Source: Microglena sp. YARC (lineage: Eukaryota > Chlorophyta > Chlorophyceae > Chlamydomonadales > Chlamydomonadaceae). From it: a stretch of DNA of 64,000 nucleotides. The translations under genes and the position numbers were made by a program. The notes below the pieces were generated by a model. That model had not been told where the DNA came from, made no database searches, and worked only from the letters and a program-made list of their open reading frames with translations. Every line of letters begins with the position of its first letter. Within the stretch, counting starts at the first letter, position 1. Below, piece by piece: positions 53,740 through 64,000 of this stretch. Where the stretch lies: contig CM039466.1 in the NCBI GenBank assembly GCA_022414725.1, positions 17,446,817-17,510,816 of the forward strand, read 5' to 3'.

Positions 53740-55015
53740 TGTGGCAGCCGAGCTGGCATCGCAAATTTCAACTGTTGCGCCGAATTGCGTTCACTGGAAA
53801 CAATCGGCTCGTGCCCGGCTGGGAGAGACTAGTGATGGGGGGGCGTGAGCGTGGGGCTGTGTGGTGGGAGTGTAGGACAGATCTGTGATAAAGTTGGATT
53901 CGGGCGGGCGAGCAATAATTCCGGGAATAATCTGCGTGCAGGAAGAAGTGACGACCTTCGAAGCGCAAAGAACGAAGGCAGCAGAGCAAACTAACAAAGT
54001 AGGGGGGCAGTCGAGGACAGTACAAACAAAGCGCAGAATAAAACAGTCTTAGTTCGAATACACAATTGACAATTCGATAGGTTTACTCTCGGTTTGCTTA
54101 GCAAGAATCAGGATAAAACCCACGACAGTGGGACGCGGCACCGAAGCAGTGGGACGCGGCAAACCGTAAGCATTGTAGCAAAGTGTGCTGTAACATTGAA
54201 ATTGAAATTGAAATTGTTACATCCGTGTAGAACCGTTACTCACAGGACGTGAAGTTAAGGACACCATAGCGTAAGCCGGAGCTAGCTATAGTCACCGGTG
54301 CTGTAACACGTAGCACTGAGAGCCTGGGGTGGGAGCCTTGACAGAGCAACGCCAGAATGAGCAAGTGGCGTCCTAAGCTCGGGGTCCATGCAGCGCAATC
54401 ACCTAGGACCTTCAGCGCATCTTCAGAGCGAGTAATGGAAACCGATCGGCATAACATGCATACAGATTTGCCCTCGACGTTTGAAAGCTAGATCTGAGGT
54501 GCCAGTCAGTGGTCCCATTCGGAAGCTAAAAAGCAGATTCGCGCATCGCAGAAATGTCTTAAACAAAAGGTTACTTGACTTCATTTTCACCAGAGGCCAC
54601 CGAAGTTGCTCGAGGTGACTCCGCGGTCCACCCTTTGCACCCCAAGCTCATGAAGCAATCATGAAATGAAAAGGAACATGCATACAGATTTGCCCCCGAC
54701 GTTTGCAAGCTAGATCTGAGGTGTTGAGTGGTTCCAGTCGAAAGCTAAAAAGCAGGTTTGCGCATCGCAGAAATGTCTGAAACCAAAGCTTATCATGAAA
54801 TGAAAAGGAATCATAGTCTCCTTACAATGAGTTCTACATTTGCGCAAAAAAAGATTTGAGATTGATGACAATATCAGTTGAAACCAAATCGGCAAGACAG
54901 ACGCGATTCGGAAATAAAGTCTCGGAATGTGTCGGAAAAGTCCTCGAAAAAGTGCTCAAAAAAGTGCTCTTGTTTACACTAAAAGAGTGAAGGTGAGGAC
55001 TCAAAGCTTATCATC
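53740..55015. other. Intergenic with a ~120-bp direct repeat
   Basis: 54456-54570 and 54675-54790 share CATGCATACAGATTTGCCC, GACGTTTGNAAGCTAGATCTGAGGTG, GAAAGCTAAAAAGCAG and GCGCATCGCAGAAATGTCT. ATGAAATGAAAAGGAA occurs twice around the second copy. (GAAATT)n is at 54195-54215. No gene is supported. Confidence 0.55.
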
Positions 55016-57915
55016 AGTATATATAAAGTTGGGCGTGCAGGGTTTAGCGCGTGCCCGGTGCGTGTTCGACCCCTTTTGGCCTAGCCACTTGGGGTTTTGG
55101 TTCCATATCTTGCCGACCTGTCGCCCAAGTGGCAGCGAGTCTCGGATCTCGATCTTTCGAGACCTGTTGCTGACGTGGCCACGGGGGTCATCCCGTTGGT
55201 ACGACGGGCTCAGATGCCAGTCCTATATGTAATAGTCCGTTGTCCGTGATATGGTTTAGCCCTTTAGGCCCAGGCGGTTGGGTTTTTGGTTTCAGTGGTT
55301 TCGGATCTCGATTTTCCAAGAGCTGTCGCTGACTTGGTCACGGGGGTCCTCCCGTCGGTACGACGGTCTTAGATGCTAGTCTCAGTGTATAAAATAAAGT
55401 AGCGCGGCCGTGATATGGTTTAGCCCTTTGGGCCCAGGCAGCTGGGCTTTTGGTTTAAGTGTTTCGGATCTCGATTTTCCAAGAGCTGTCGCTGACGTGG
55501 CCACGGGGGTTCTCCCGTCGGTACGACGGTCTTAGATGCTAGTCTCAGTGTATAAAATAAAGTAGCGCGGCCGTGATATGGTTTAGCCCTTTGGGCCCAG
55601 GCAGTTGGGCTTTTGGTTTTAGTGGTTTCGGATCTCGATTTTCCGAGACCTGTCGCTGACTTGGCCACGGGGGTCCTCCCGTCGGTACGACAGTCTTAGA
55701 TGCTAGTCTCATTGTATAAAATAAAGTAGCGCGGCCGTGATATGGTTTAGCCCTTTGGGCCCAGGCAGTTGGGCTTTGGTTTTTAGTGGTTTCGGATCTC
55801 GATTTTCCAAGACCTGTCGCTGACTTGGCCACGGGGGTCCTCCCGTCGGTACGACGGTCTTAGATGCTAGTCTCAGTGTATAAAATAAAGTAGCGCGGCC
55901 GTGATATGGTTTAGCCCTTTGGGCCCAGGCAGCTGGGCTTTTGGTTTTAGTGGTTTCGGATCTCGATTTTCCGAGACCTGTCGCTGACGTGGCCACGGGG
56001 GTCCTCCCGTCGGCACGACAGGCTCAGATGCTAGTCATCAGTATATATAAAGTAGCATGTCGAGGGTATAGCGCGTGCCCGGCGCGTGTTCGACCCCTTT
56101 TGGCCCAGCCACTTGGGGCTTTGGTTCCATATCTTGCCGACCTGTCGCCCAGGTGGCAGCGAGTCTCGGATCTCGATTTTCCTATACCTGACGCTGACGT
56201 GGCCACGGGGGTCTTCCCGTCGGTACAACAGGCTCAGAAGCTAGCCTTATTATATGAAGTTGGGCGTCCGTCCGGGGTTCGGCGCGTGCCCGGCGCTTGT
56301 TTGGGGCTTTGGTTCCATATCTTGCCGACCTGTCGCCCAGGTGGCAGCGAGTCTTGGATCTCGATTTTTCGAGACCTGTTGCTGACGTGGTCATGGGGGT
56401 CATCCTGTCGGTACAACGGGCTTAGATGCTAGCCTTATTATATGAAGTTGGGCGTCCGTCCGGGGTATGGTGCGTGCCCGGCGCTTGTTTGGGGCTTTGG
56501 TTCCATATCTTGCCGACCTGTCGCCCAGGTGGCAGCGAGTCTCGGATCTCGATTTTCCTATACCTGTCGCTGATGTGGCCACGGGGGTCTTCCCGTCGGT
56601 ACAACGGGCTCAGATGCTAGTCTTATTATATGAAGTTGGGCGTCCGTCCGGGGTTTGGCGCGTGCCCGGCGCTTGTTTGGGGCTTTGGTTCCATATCTTG
56701 CCGACCTGTCGCCCAGGTGGCAGCGAGTCTTGGATCTCGATTTTCCTATACCTGTCGCTGACGTGCCCACGGGGGTCTTCCCGTCGGTACGACGGGCTCA
56801 GATGCTAGTCTATTATATAAATTAGGGCGTCAGAGGTTTAGTGCGTGCCTGGCGCGCGTCCAGCCCCGTTTGGCCTAGCCACTTGGGGTTTTGGTTCCAT
56901 ATATTGCTGACCTGTCGCCCAGGTGGCAGCGAGTCTCGGATCTCGATTTTTCGAGACCTGTCGCTGACGTGGCCACGGGGGTCTGCCCGTCGGTACGACG
57001 GGCTCAGATGCTAGTCTATTATATAAAGTTGCATGGAGGGTTTAGCGCGTGGTTTCAGGGCATTGGTTTCTATGGTTTCGGATCTCGATTTTCCGGGACC
57101 TGTCGCTGACGTGGCCACGGTGGTCTGCCCGTCGGTACGACGGGCTCAGATGCTAGTCTATTATATAAAGTTGCATGGAGGGTTTAGCGCGTGGTTTCAG
57201 GGCATTGGTTTCTATGGTTTCGGATCTCGATTTTCCGGGACCTGCCGCTGACGTGGCCACGGTGGTCTGCCCGTCGGTACGACGGGCTCAGATGCTAGTC
57301 TATTATATAAAGTTGCATGTCAGGGGTTTAGCCGCTTTTGGCTGAGGCAGTTGGGCTATTGGTTTCATTGGTTTCGGATCTCGATTTTTCGGGACCTGTC
57401 GCTGACGTGGCCACGGGGGTCTGCCCGTCGTACCGACGGGCTCAGATGCTAGTCTATTATATAAAGTTGCATGGAGGGTTTAGCGGGTGGTTTCAGGGCA
57501 TTGGTTTCTATGGTTTCAGATCTCGATTTTCCGGGACCTGTCGCTGACGTGGCCACGGTGGTCTGCCCGTCGGTACGACGGGCTCAGATGCTAGTCTATT
57601 ATATAAAGTTGCATGTCGGGGGTTTAGCCGCTTTTGGCTCAGGCAGTTGGGCTATTGGCTTCATTGGTTTCGGATCTCGATTTTCCGAGACCTGTCGCTG
57701 ACGTGGCCACGGTGGTCTGCCCGTCGGTACGACGGGCTCAGATGCTAGTCTATTATATAAAGTTGCATGGAGGGTTTAGCGGGTGGTTTCAGGGCATTGC
57801 TTTCTATGGTTTCGGATCTCGATTTTCCAAGACCTGCCGCTGACGTGGCCACGGGGGTCCTCCCGTCGGTACGACGAGCTCAGATGCTAGTAGACTAGTA
57901 TAGCACTAGTCTAAC
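55016..57915 (+). repeat. 17-unit satellite with a conserved CCCGTCGGTACGACGGG hairpin
   Basis: The conserved core GTTTCGGATCTCGATTTTCC, GAGACCTGTCGCTGACGTGG, CCACGGGGGTC, CCCGTCGGTACGACGGG (7-bp stem) and CTCAGATGCTAGTCT recurs with spacings of about 160 bp (55.2-56.0 kb), 187-207 bp (56.0-56.9 kb) and 136-156 bp (57.0-57.9 kb). This makes three sub-families in blocks. Most units contain a TATA-like TTATATAAAGT or TATAAAATAAAG just after the hairpin. Frames of 60-100 codons on both strands are repeat by-products. Confidence 0.9.
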
Positions 57916-59065
57916 ACTCGTGCCACGCTGGCAATCAAATGCCAACTGTTGAACCCACTGGAAACACGCCCTATACTACGCCCTTATCATGATGACGTTG
58001 ACGTCTGTTATTGACCGGTTCTCCCGGTCCTGCTAGATTGTCCTAGAGCGCCAGGCTCCCCGCTTGGCCGCGTACGCTGTGGTGCCTTCGCCCGTTAGGG
58101 CCTGCACCCAGCGGCGTCAGTACCCTGATGTACTGTCGCCATCTTCCTCTTATGCCAGGCTTTCCCGCCTGCTTGTTATCTCGCCTCTGTAAGCATTACA
58201 TTCTAGTAGTCCATTCCCTGTGACGTTTAAGTTATATCGCTCCGGAAAGCTAAAACGTCATCAAGGCTGGGGGACGGACCGCGGACCCCCGGGACGGATC
58301 CCCCGCCCCCGCCCCTCTCGCCCCCTCGCCCTCCAGGAGGGGTCCGCAGTCCGCAGCGCAGGACTGGCGAATTCTGCTGACTTGACACTTCAGCAAATTT
58401 TCAATTGCGCAAATTAAGAGAGATGAAGGTGGTGGAGTTGGTGCGATTGAACTACTGGTCACGCTAGGGCTGCCTCGGTATCGAGGAAGCGATATGGGAG
58501 TAGCCAGGCTGATGCGCGTAAAGGCTGTCAGGCTGTTATACAGGTCGCCGAGGTTGCCAACAACAATGGCCTGGACACGTCGCCTGGCGAAGCTCTTAAT
58601 TGATATCTGACAAATGCTGAAAAACAGCAAGCATTTATTGTAGAAGCAGAACTTGTAAGGCTAGGGTTAGTAAGGTTGGCCTATAGGGCTATAGGTGGTA
58701 GGCCCCCTAGACTACAACTGACACTAGACTGCAAGCTTTCAGTGCACAGCAGGTGCACATCGTCACTTTTTTCGTCAATTCGTGAGCAGTTTTGTCAGTC
58801 AGAGCAGCTTAGCAACAATGGTAACTTCCTGAGTACAGGTACACAGCCCCTGGCTTCTCGCCCTAGCCCCTTCATCACAGTGACTAGTCTCCTGCGGCCG
58901 GGCATGGGCCGATTGTTCTCAACTGATTTCTCTGCCTCCTGGATTCCTGGAAGCGCTTTTTTTTATTGGTTGGTAAACCGGTTTATGCTCGAACCTGAGA
59001 CCACTCCAGCTGGTTTGCCTCTGCCAAGTTACGGTTACCATGGTACTTTGCAGTACAAAGGTTAG
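57916..59065. other. Mostly intergenic; weak + frame at its end
   Basis: A + frame of 129 codons (58676-59065) and a minus frame of 126 codons (58250-58630) show no recognisable domain. The C/G-rich patch 58265-58345 is a PPRPRPSRP-type low-complexity region. The + frame stops right before the minisatellite at 59075. Confidence 0.35.
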
Positions 59066-59074
59066 AATGTTTAA

Positions 59075-59545
59075 ACCAGGTCAGCCAGTCCACCTCAGCT
59101 CCTGATTTGAATTTAATTGTTACATAATGGATGGTCAGCCAGTGAGCCAGCCCACCACAGCTCCTGATTTGAATTGAATTGTAACATACTCGAAGGTCAG
59201 CCAGCCCACATCAGCTCCTTATTTGAATCGAATGGTTAAAGACTCATTTTAATTTTATTGTTACACAATGGATGGTCAGCCAGCCCACCTCAGTTCCTGA
59301 GTTTGATTGGAATGTTACATACTGGATGATCAGCCAGTGAGCCAGCCCACCTCTGCTCCTGATTTTAATTGAATTGTTACATACTGGATGGTCAGCCAGC
59401 CCACCTCAGCTCCTGATTTGAATTTGATTGTTACATAATGGATGGACAGCCAGTCCACCTCAGCTCCTGATTTAATTGAATTATCAGATACAGGATGGTC
59501 AGCCAGCCCACCTCTGCTCCTGTTTGAATTGTTACGTGCTTTTAC
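59075..59545 (+). repeat. ~55-65 bp minisatellite (GGTCAGCCAGCCCACCTCAGC)
   Basis: About nine units of GGTCAGCCAGCCCACCTCAG, CTCCTGATTTGAATTNAATT and GTTACATAATGGAT. Some units contain an extra CAGTGAGC. Non-coding. Confidence 0.85.
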
Positions 59546-61090
59546 AGCAAGCTTGGGCAGACTACTTTGTGAACATGTAACAAGGAAATGTAACAAGAGC
59601 ATGTAAGCAAAAAGACGATTTGCCAACTGGAATTCAGGTCAGAACTTGAGTCAGTCCAAGCCATAGACCCCTTTGCCAAGTTAGTTTTGCCATGCTTTTC
59701 CGAGACCCACTTTTAGGGGGGAGGGGGGGGGGGGGGGATTTTTGCCAATACTTGCGCGTACAATACTCAAGCTAGCAAGTACTAAATACACAAGGCAAGA
59801 CAAATAGGGAAAAAGCTGAACTAGGTCGTCAACATGCAATAACTTGCAACACGGCACTGTAATCGAATGGGCCTCCAGCATTGGCGAGGCATACAATTCT
59901 AGCATTCAGGAGCTAAACACAATGCCAACTTGGGGAGAGTTGTGTTAAGTTGAAGAGGGCATTAGCGAGCAACGCTCGCCCTTTATAGCCCTCAAACAAC
60001 AGCAACTCGCGACCCCAGCCTTACTCTAGAATATCCTCTGCTGAGGCACCGGCCACGTACACACTTCCGGCAGTCCTAGCTGGAATCTACGTGAAAGTCA
60101 TTGCCAGTGGTCGGCTGAAGTGGGCCTGCTGCCATAGCGGTTGGTGACCCCCGCAACTCACAATCCCCCCCCCCCCCTAGGTATATGCCCCGGACGTGCA
60201 GGCAAGGCTGTTGTACTGTCCTACGCGGCGGACTAGAACGGTGGGTGGCCTAGAATGTGAAGTTCAGCTGAACATGCATGAGCGTGTGACAGGCATCACA
60301 TGGTATTCATATATGCATGGGGCATTGGTCTGCCAAGTGTCCGAGGAGCTGGTCGCAAAATAGATGCGGCTTATAGCTTTTTGCTGTGTTTTTGTTATAT
60401 TATTTCTGCTTTTGCTGTTTGCTATTTCGCTGGCTATTTATCTTATTTGGTTTTGCTGGCTATTTTGCTGGTTTCATTATTTCTGCTTTTGCTATAGCTG
60501 CTTGTTATAGTATTGTATTATTATGTTATTCCTTATAGACGTTGCTGTCATCACGTTTGTACATTTTTTGTAGCTATTGGATTCATGGAACTGTCTTCTC
60601 ATCTGATTACAACTCAAACCAACAGGGCCTCAAACCTATTGTATTGCTGCTTTTTAGACGTCGCCGTCATTATTAGGTAGGGAGATTTTGTGGCTTACCA
60701 ATTATTACCAACAAATTAGGAATGGCAAAAATGATATTCCTGGGTACCACCCTAGTCACAAAACAGCAGTTATAAAAAAGTATTGGGAAATTATAGGGAC
60801 TTATGTACTTGTATATAAGATGGTCTCAGCAACATGGGCAAAAAGTACATGTTGTTTTTTGAGCAGCAGCTTCTATGCAGCTCCCCTGACTGGCTTTTCA
60901 GCCAAAGTAGGCGCAATTTGGAGCCATTTCCAATCCCTCCTGTTGGTGCACGACTAGTTTTGTGTGTACTGTTAAGGGGAAGGACACCTGTACTACCCAC
61001 GTAGCTACCCTTCTTAGTCAGCCCCCTGAAAGATGTCAAGGTAACATGAATTAGCATATAATTATCCCCAGCCTTCTGGACTGCTGCAAC
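59546..61090. other. Intergenic; MITE B left-end fragment at 60848-60950
   Basis: TTTTTTGAGCAGCAGCTTCTATGCAGCTCCCCTGACTGG matches the left half of MITE B and runs to about 60950. A G run lies at 59717-59738 and a C run at 60167-60177. 60370-60530 is T-rich low complexity (TTTTGCTG words) that yields a spurious hydrophobic frame. No gene is supported. Confidence 0.45.
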
Positions 61091-62690
61091 ACCCATGAAT
61101 AGCCCTGCCACTATCTATAGCAGCCAATGGCTCATGCTCGTCTACAGTTTCTGTGTCTGGGCCATGACTTGTCGCCTAATTGAGTTGCCCATGAATAGCC
61201 CTGCCAATATGTAGAGCAACTCATGGCTCATGCTCGTCTTCAGTTTCTGTGCCTGGGCCATGACTTGTCACCTTATTGCAGTTCATGCCCATCAATAGGC
61301 CTGGCAATATCTATAGCAGCCAATGGCTCATGCTCGTCTTTAGTTTCTGTCTCTGGGCCACAAGTCCATGAATTGTCGCCTGATTGAATAGCCCAAGATA
61401 GCCCTGCCACTATCTATAGCAGCCAATGGCTCATGCTCTTCTTCTGTTTCTGTGTTCCTCATTGAATTTCATGTCCATGAAATGACACTATCTAGAGCAG
61501 CCAATGCTCACCTCTGGTTTCTGTATCTGGCCGATGAACAGGCGCTTACATGAATGTCCATGCACAGAATGGCCCAGGAACTGTTTAACTAGCCTATGCT
61601 CGTCTTCAGTTTCTTTATCTGGGCTATGACTTGTCACCTAATTGAATTGCCCATGAATAGCCCTGGTACCATCTAGAGCAGCCAATGGCTCATGCTCGTC
61701 TTCAGTTTCTGTGTCTGGGCCATGACTTGTCGCCTCATTGAATTTTCATGACCATGAATAGCCCTGGTACTATCTAGAGCAGCCAATGGCTCATGCTCGT
61801 CTTTAGTTTCCGTCTCTGGGCCATGACTTGTCACCTTATTGCAGTTCATGCCCATGAATAGCCCTGCCAGTATCTAGAGCAGTTCATGGCTCATGCTCGT
61901 CTTCAGTTTCTGTGTATGGGCCATGACTTGTCGCCTACTTGAATTTCATGCCCATGAATAGCCCTGGCACTATCTAGAGCAGCCGATGCTCGCCTTTGGT
62001 TTCTGTATCTGGCCGATGAACAGGCGCTTACATGAATGTCCATGCACATAATGGCCCAGGCACTGTTTAACCAGCATATGCTCGCCTTTGGTTTCTGTAT
62101 CTGGCCCATGAACAGTTGCTTACTTAAATTTCAATGCGCAGAATGGCCCAGGCAGTATTAAACCAGCCCATGCTCATCCTCAGTTTCTGTATCTAGGCCA
62201 TAAACAGGACCCTCCTTGAATTCCCATGCACATGAGTTGGCCTGGAAGTTCCAAGGTACTTCAGGAGGACCCCCAGCACTGCTGCCTGAGATGCAACCAA
62301 TTGTATAGCCTGCGTCCTGCAACGCAACTGACCCCTCCTTCTGGTCTACGGACCCTCCCCACGTTGCGTCCTGCGACACAACGGACTCTCCCCACGTTGC
62401 ATCTGCGACGGCTGACGCAACGTCTTGAACAACCCTGCCTGGAACTATGTAGAGCAGCCAATGCTTGTCTTCTGTTTCTTGTTGGTTTCTGTGTCTAGGC
62501 CATGGATGTTCGCCAAAATGATTTTTCATGCCCATGAATATAGCTTTGGCACTTTCTAGAGCAGCCAATGCTCGTCTTCTGTTTCTGATTTCAGGCAATG
62601 AATTTTATTTTTCCACACCGTCTGAGGTTTCTGTTTTAGGGCATATATTGTATTGTCGCCTTATTGAATTTTCATGCCAATGAATAAGCC
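61090..62690 (+). repeat. ~100-130 bp satellite (CATGAATAGCCCTGGCACTATCTAGAGC)
   Basis: About fourteen units in the order CATGCCCATGAATAGCCCTG, GCACTATCTAGAGCAGCCAA, TGGCTCATGCTCGTCTTCAG, TTTCTGTGTCTGGGCCATGA, CTTGTCGCCTAATTGAATT. A foreign segment with three CCACGTTGCGTCCTGCGACACAACGGA-like copies interrupts it at 62235-62440. Non-coding. Confidence 0.85.
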
Positions 62691-62695
62691 TGCTA

Positions 62696-62930
62696 CGGTG
62701 AAAAAAAAGGTTGAGAATGAATGCAAACAAGTTCTATGCAGTGTCGCAAGTGACTCAGAAAATTGGCGGAGTGTGTTGGCAAATGATGGACAGGTGGCAA
62801 CGATGGAGCTGACCGAAGCCAGTTTGTAATGAGACATTTGGCTGACGTGTCAGGCTTCAATTTTTCGGTCGGTCGCACAAACGGACAACGGGGTGAATCT
62901 GGGGGCTGCCGCCCCCCAGGAGGGAGGGGG

Positions 62931-62967
<37 letters not shown>

Positions 62968-62995
62968 AAAAACAAAGGTAGCCACTGGCGGCAGA
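62696..62995. other. Spacer with G run
   Basis: A G run interrupted by single bases spans 62921-62963. Nothing else is recognised. Confidence 0.4.
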
Positions 62996-63205
62996 CAGCG
63001 TTTTTCTTTTCAGCTACGAGCCGCAGCTCCTACGGCTAGGCAGCTCCCCTGCCTCTCTAGCCACCCAATACTAGCGCAATCTACTGCACCTGGACGCTGA
63101 TGTCATCAGAAATATACCCCTGTCAAAAAGTTGGCGCAGAGCCCAGTGGATAAGACAGGGAGCTGCCTAGAAGCTGCTGCTCATAGCTGAAAGGAAAAAC
63201 AATGT
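62996..63205. mobile_element. MITE B, most complete copy
   Basis: 210 bp with long terminal inverted repeats: CAGCGTTTTTCTTTTCAGC..GAG.CGCAGCT..CTAGGCAGCTCCCCTG on the left, and CAGGGAGCTGCCTAGAAGCTGC..TCATAGCTGAAAGGAAAAACAATG on the right. No coding capacity. CA(G/T)TG-type ends would suit a hAT-derived MITE, but the flanking octamers do not clearly match. Confidence 0.75.
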
Positions 63206-63970
63206 TGGAAGATACAATACCCACACCGAAACTTAGGCAATATTGGTTCAAACGAAGTGTCCAAGTGCTTTACTCAAGTGTCCCTTGTGGAATTATGGGC
63301 GTTCTCCTTGTTTCCCAAGTATATTGCCTTATGTATGGTTGGTATCTGAGGTATTTCTTATATTACCATGTGTATAAATATTATTATACAACCATGTGTA
63401 TAAATATTTGTTCAAACAGAGTAAAAGGTTTGCGGGAGAATTTTTGAAAGAGAGACAGATATGGAACTGGCCATACGCAGGCAAATAGTGGTGTGCATGG
63501 GGTATGTGTTGGTGGTTGGTTGGGTAGTAACCGACCCAGATTGGATCGAGGCACAGGCCCTGGGGGATATGATGTGCGAAAGATTTTGTCGACGAATCTT
63601 CGAAACGCGGTCTCCATGAACCCATCAGGGATGCTTGCGTTTCGTTTGCAAATGCAGCGGTAAGCAGCGAAGTTCGGTCTAGCTTTCGGGGGGGGGGGGG
63701 GCTTGCACAGGTCCGTTCCACTGGTGGCCTCGCATACCGAGCAAGCGCCAGCCAGAATACAGAAGGCAAGGCTTCGATCAAGTAAAGTGCAGGAGCCATC
63801 CAAGGTTTATGGCTACGCCGTTGCTTGTGAATAAGCGTTCGGTTAGTTGCAGATTCTCGCGGTTAGCAACTGACAGCTGTGTCAGTCAAGTACGAGATCG
63901 GTGGCATCCCGAAGGCAGCGTGCCTGCCTTTATCTTGAAGTGGATCATGGCGTAGCGCTCATCGATAATA
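63206..63970. other. Window end, no recognised gene
   Basis: Minus frames of 156 and 139 codons overlap at 63329-63803. They include a G run (63689-63701), giving PPPPP or RPPPP, and match nothing I know. A + frame at 63202-63447 is AT-rich. I call none. Confidence 0.3.
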
Positions 63971-64000
63971 GAAAAGCGAACCTGCATGGGTTCGCTTTTC
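63971..64000. repeat. Perfect 12-bp inverted repeat at the window edge
   Basis: GAAAAGCGAACC and GGTTCGCTTTTC flank a 6-base loop TGCATG. It may be the tip of a larger palindrome that continues past the window. Confidence 0.8.

Noticed and set aside
55420..55996. Three near-identical minus frames of 82-95 codons (MAKSATGLGKSRSETT...)
   Set aside because: They are produced by the ~160-bp satellite units; each frame starts and ends inside the repeat, and adjacent units break it.
60300..60497. A small membrane protein
   Set aside because: The hydrophobic frame comes from T-rich TTTTGCTG low complexity; there is no conserved start context or domain.
63329..63803. Two overlapping minus-strand genes
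   Set aside because: Both cross a homopolymer G run whose length is unreliable, share the same DNA in two frames, and show no recognisable domain.

Overview
The window is nuclear DNA from a eukaryote, most likely a green-lineage alga. The evidence is GT-AG introns, a Ty1/copia LTR retrotransposon, hAT-type transposon remains, tRNA-derived SINEs, MITEs, plant-type TTTAGGG-like repeats, and the absence of bacterial gene organisation. I cannot name the species from sequence alone. Protein-coding content is low and most of the 64 kb is repeat.

Layout. 1-8274 is almost pure (TGA/TGC/TGG)n satellite ending at a gap of exactly 1000 N (8275-9274). 9.3-21.3 kb (+ strand) looks like the stretched remains of one or more intron-rich genes. 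Four exon-like segments can be supported (12266-12511, 15229-15541, 16962-17213, 20075-21114). Around most of them the exon edge with its splice-site-like sequence has been copied in tandem into the adjoining intron. The introns also hold a TTTAGGG-bearing satellite, 43-bp and 85-bp arrays, MITEs and a SINE nested in a MITE. 21.3-24.9 kb is a mobile-element cluster: hAT-type MITEs with 8-bp target duplications, a 140-bp near-perfect palindrome and a TIR element.

24.9-31.5 kb and 37-44.5 kb are two copies of one segmental duplication. Each has a ~128-bp satellite, a SINE, small MITEs and a minus-strand two-exon gene. That gene encodes a repetitive protein with RRxS/T repeats, an Ala/Val-rich middle and a Lys-rich tail. 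The same splice sites, phase and 219-nt upstream exon are kept in both copies, and a 30-bp minisatellite fills the intron. Between the copies lie a decayed hAT transposase (32.5-34.9 kb) interrupted by a fold-back, and a 726-bp TIR element (35970-36695).

44.5-48.3 kb has little coding signal but contains GC-rich hairpins. At 48.3-53.7 kb a copia element (48896-53562; 344-bp LTRs, 5-bp ATGGC target duplication) splits an open reading frame. Its LTRs are nearly identical but its gag-pol is deleted, stopped and frameshifted. 55.0-57.9 kb is a 17-unit satellite, 59.1-59.5 kb and 61.1-62.7 kb are further tandem arrays, and the rest is intergenic with another MITE copy.

No defence, biosynthetic or operon-like system is visible. 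The most unusual feature is the repeated amplification of exon edges in the 9-21 kb region. The next is the duplicated RRxS/T-repeat gene with its intron minisatellite.
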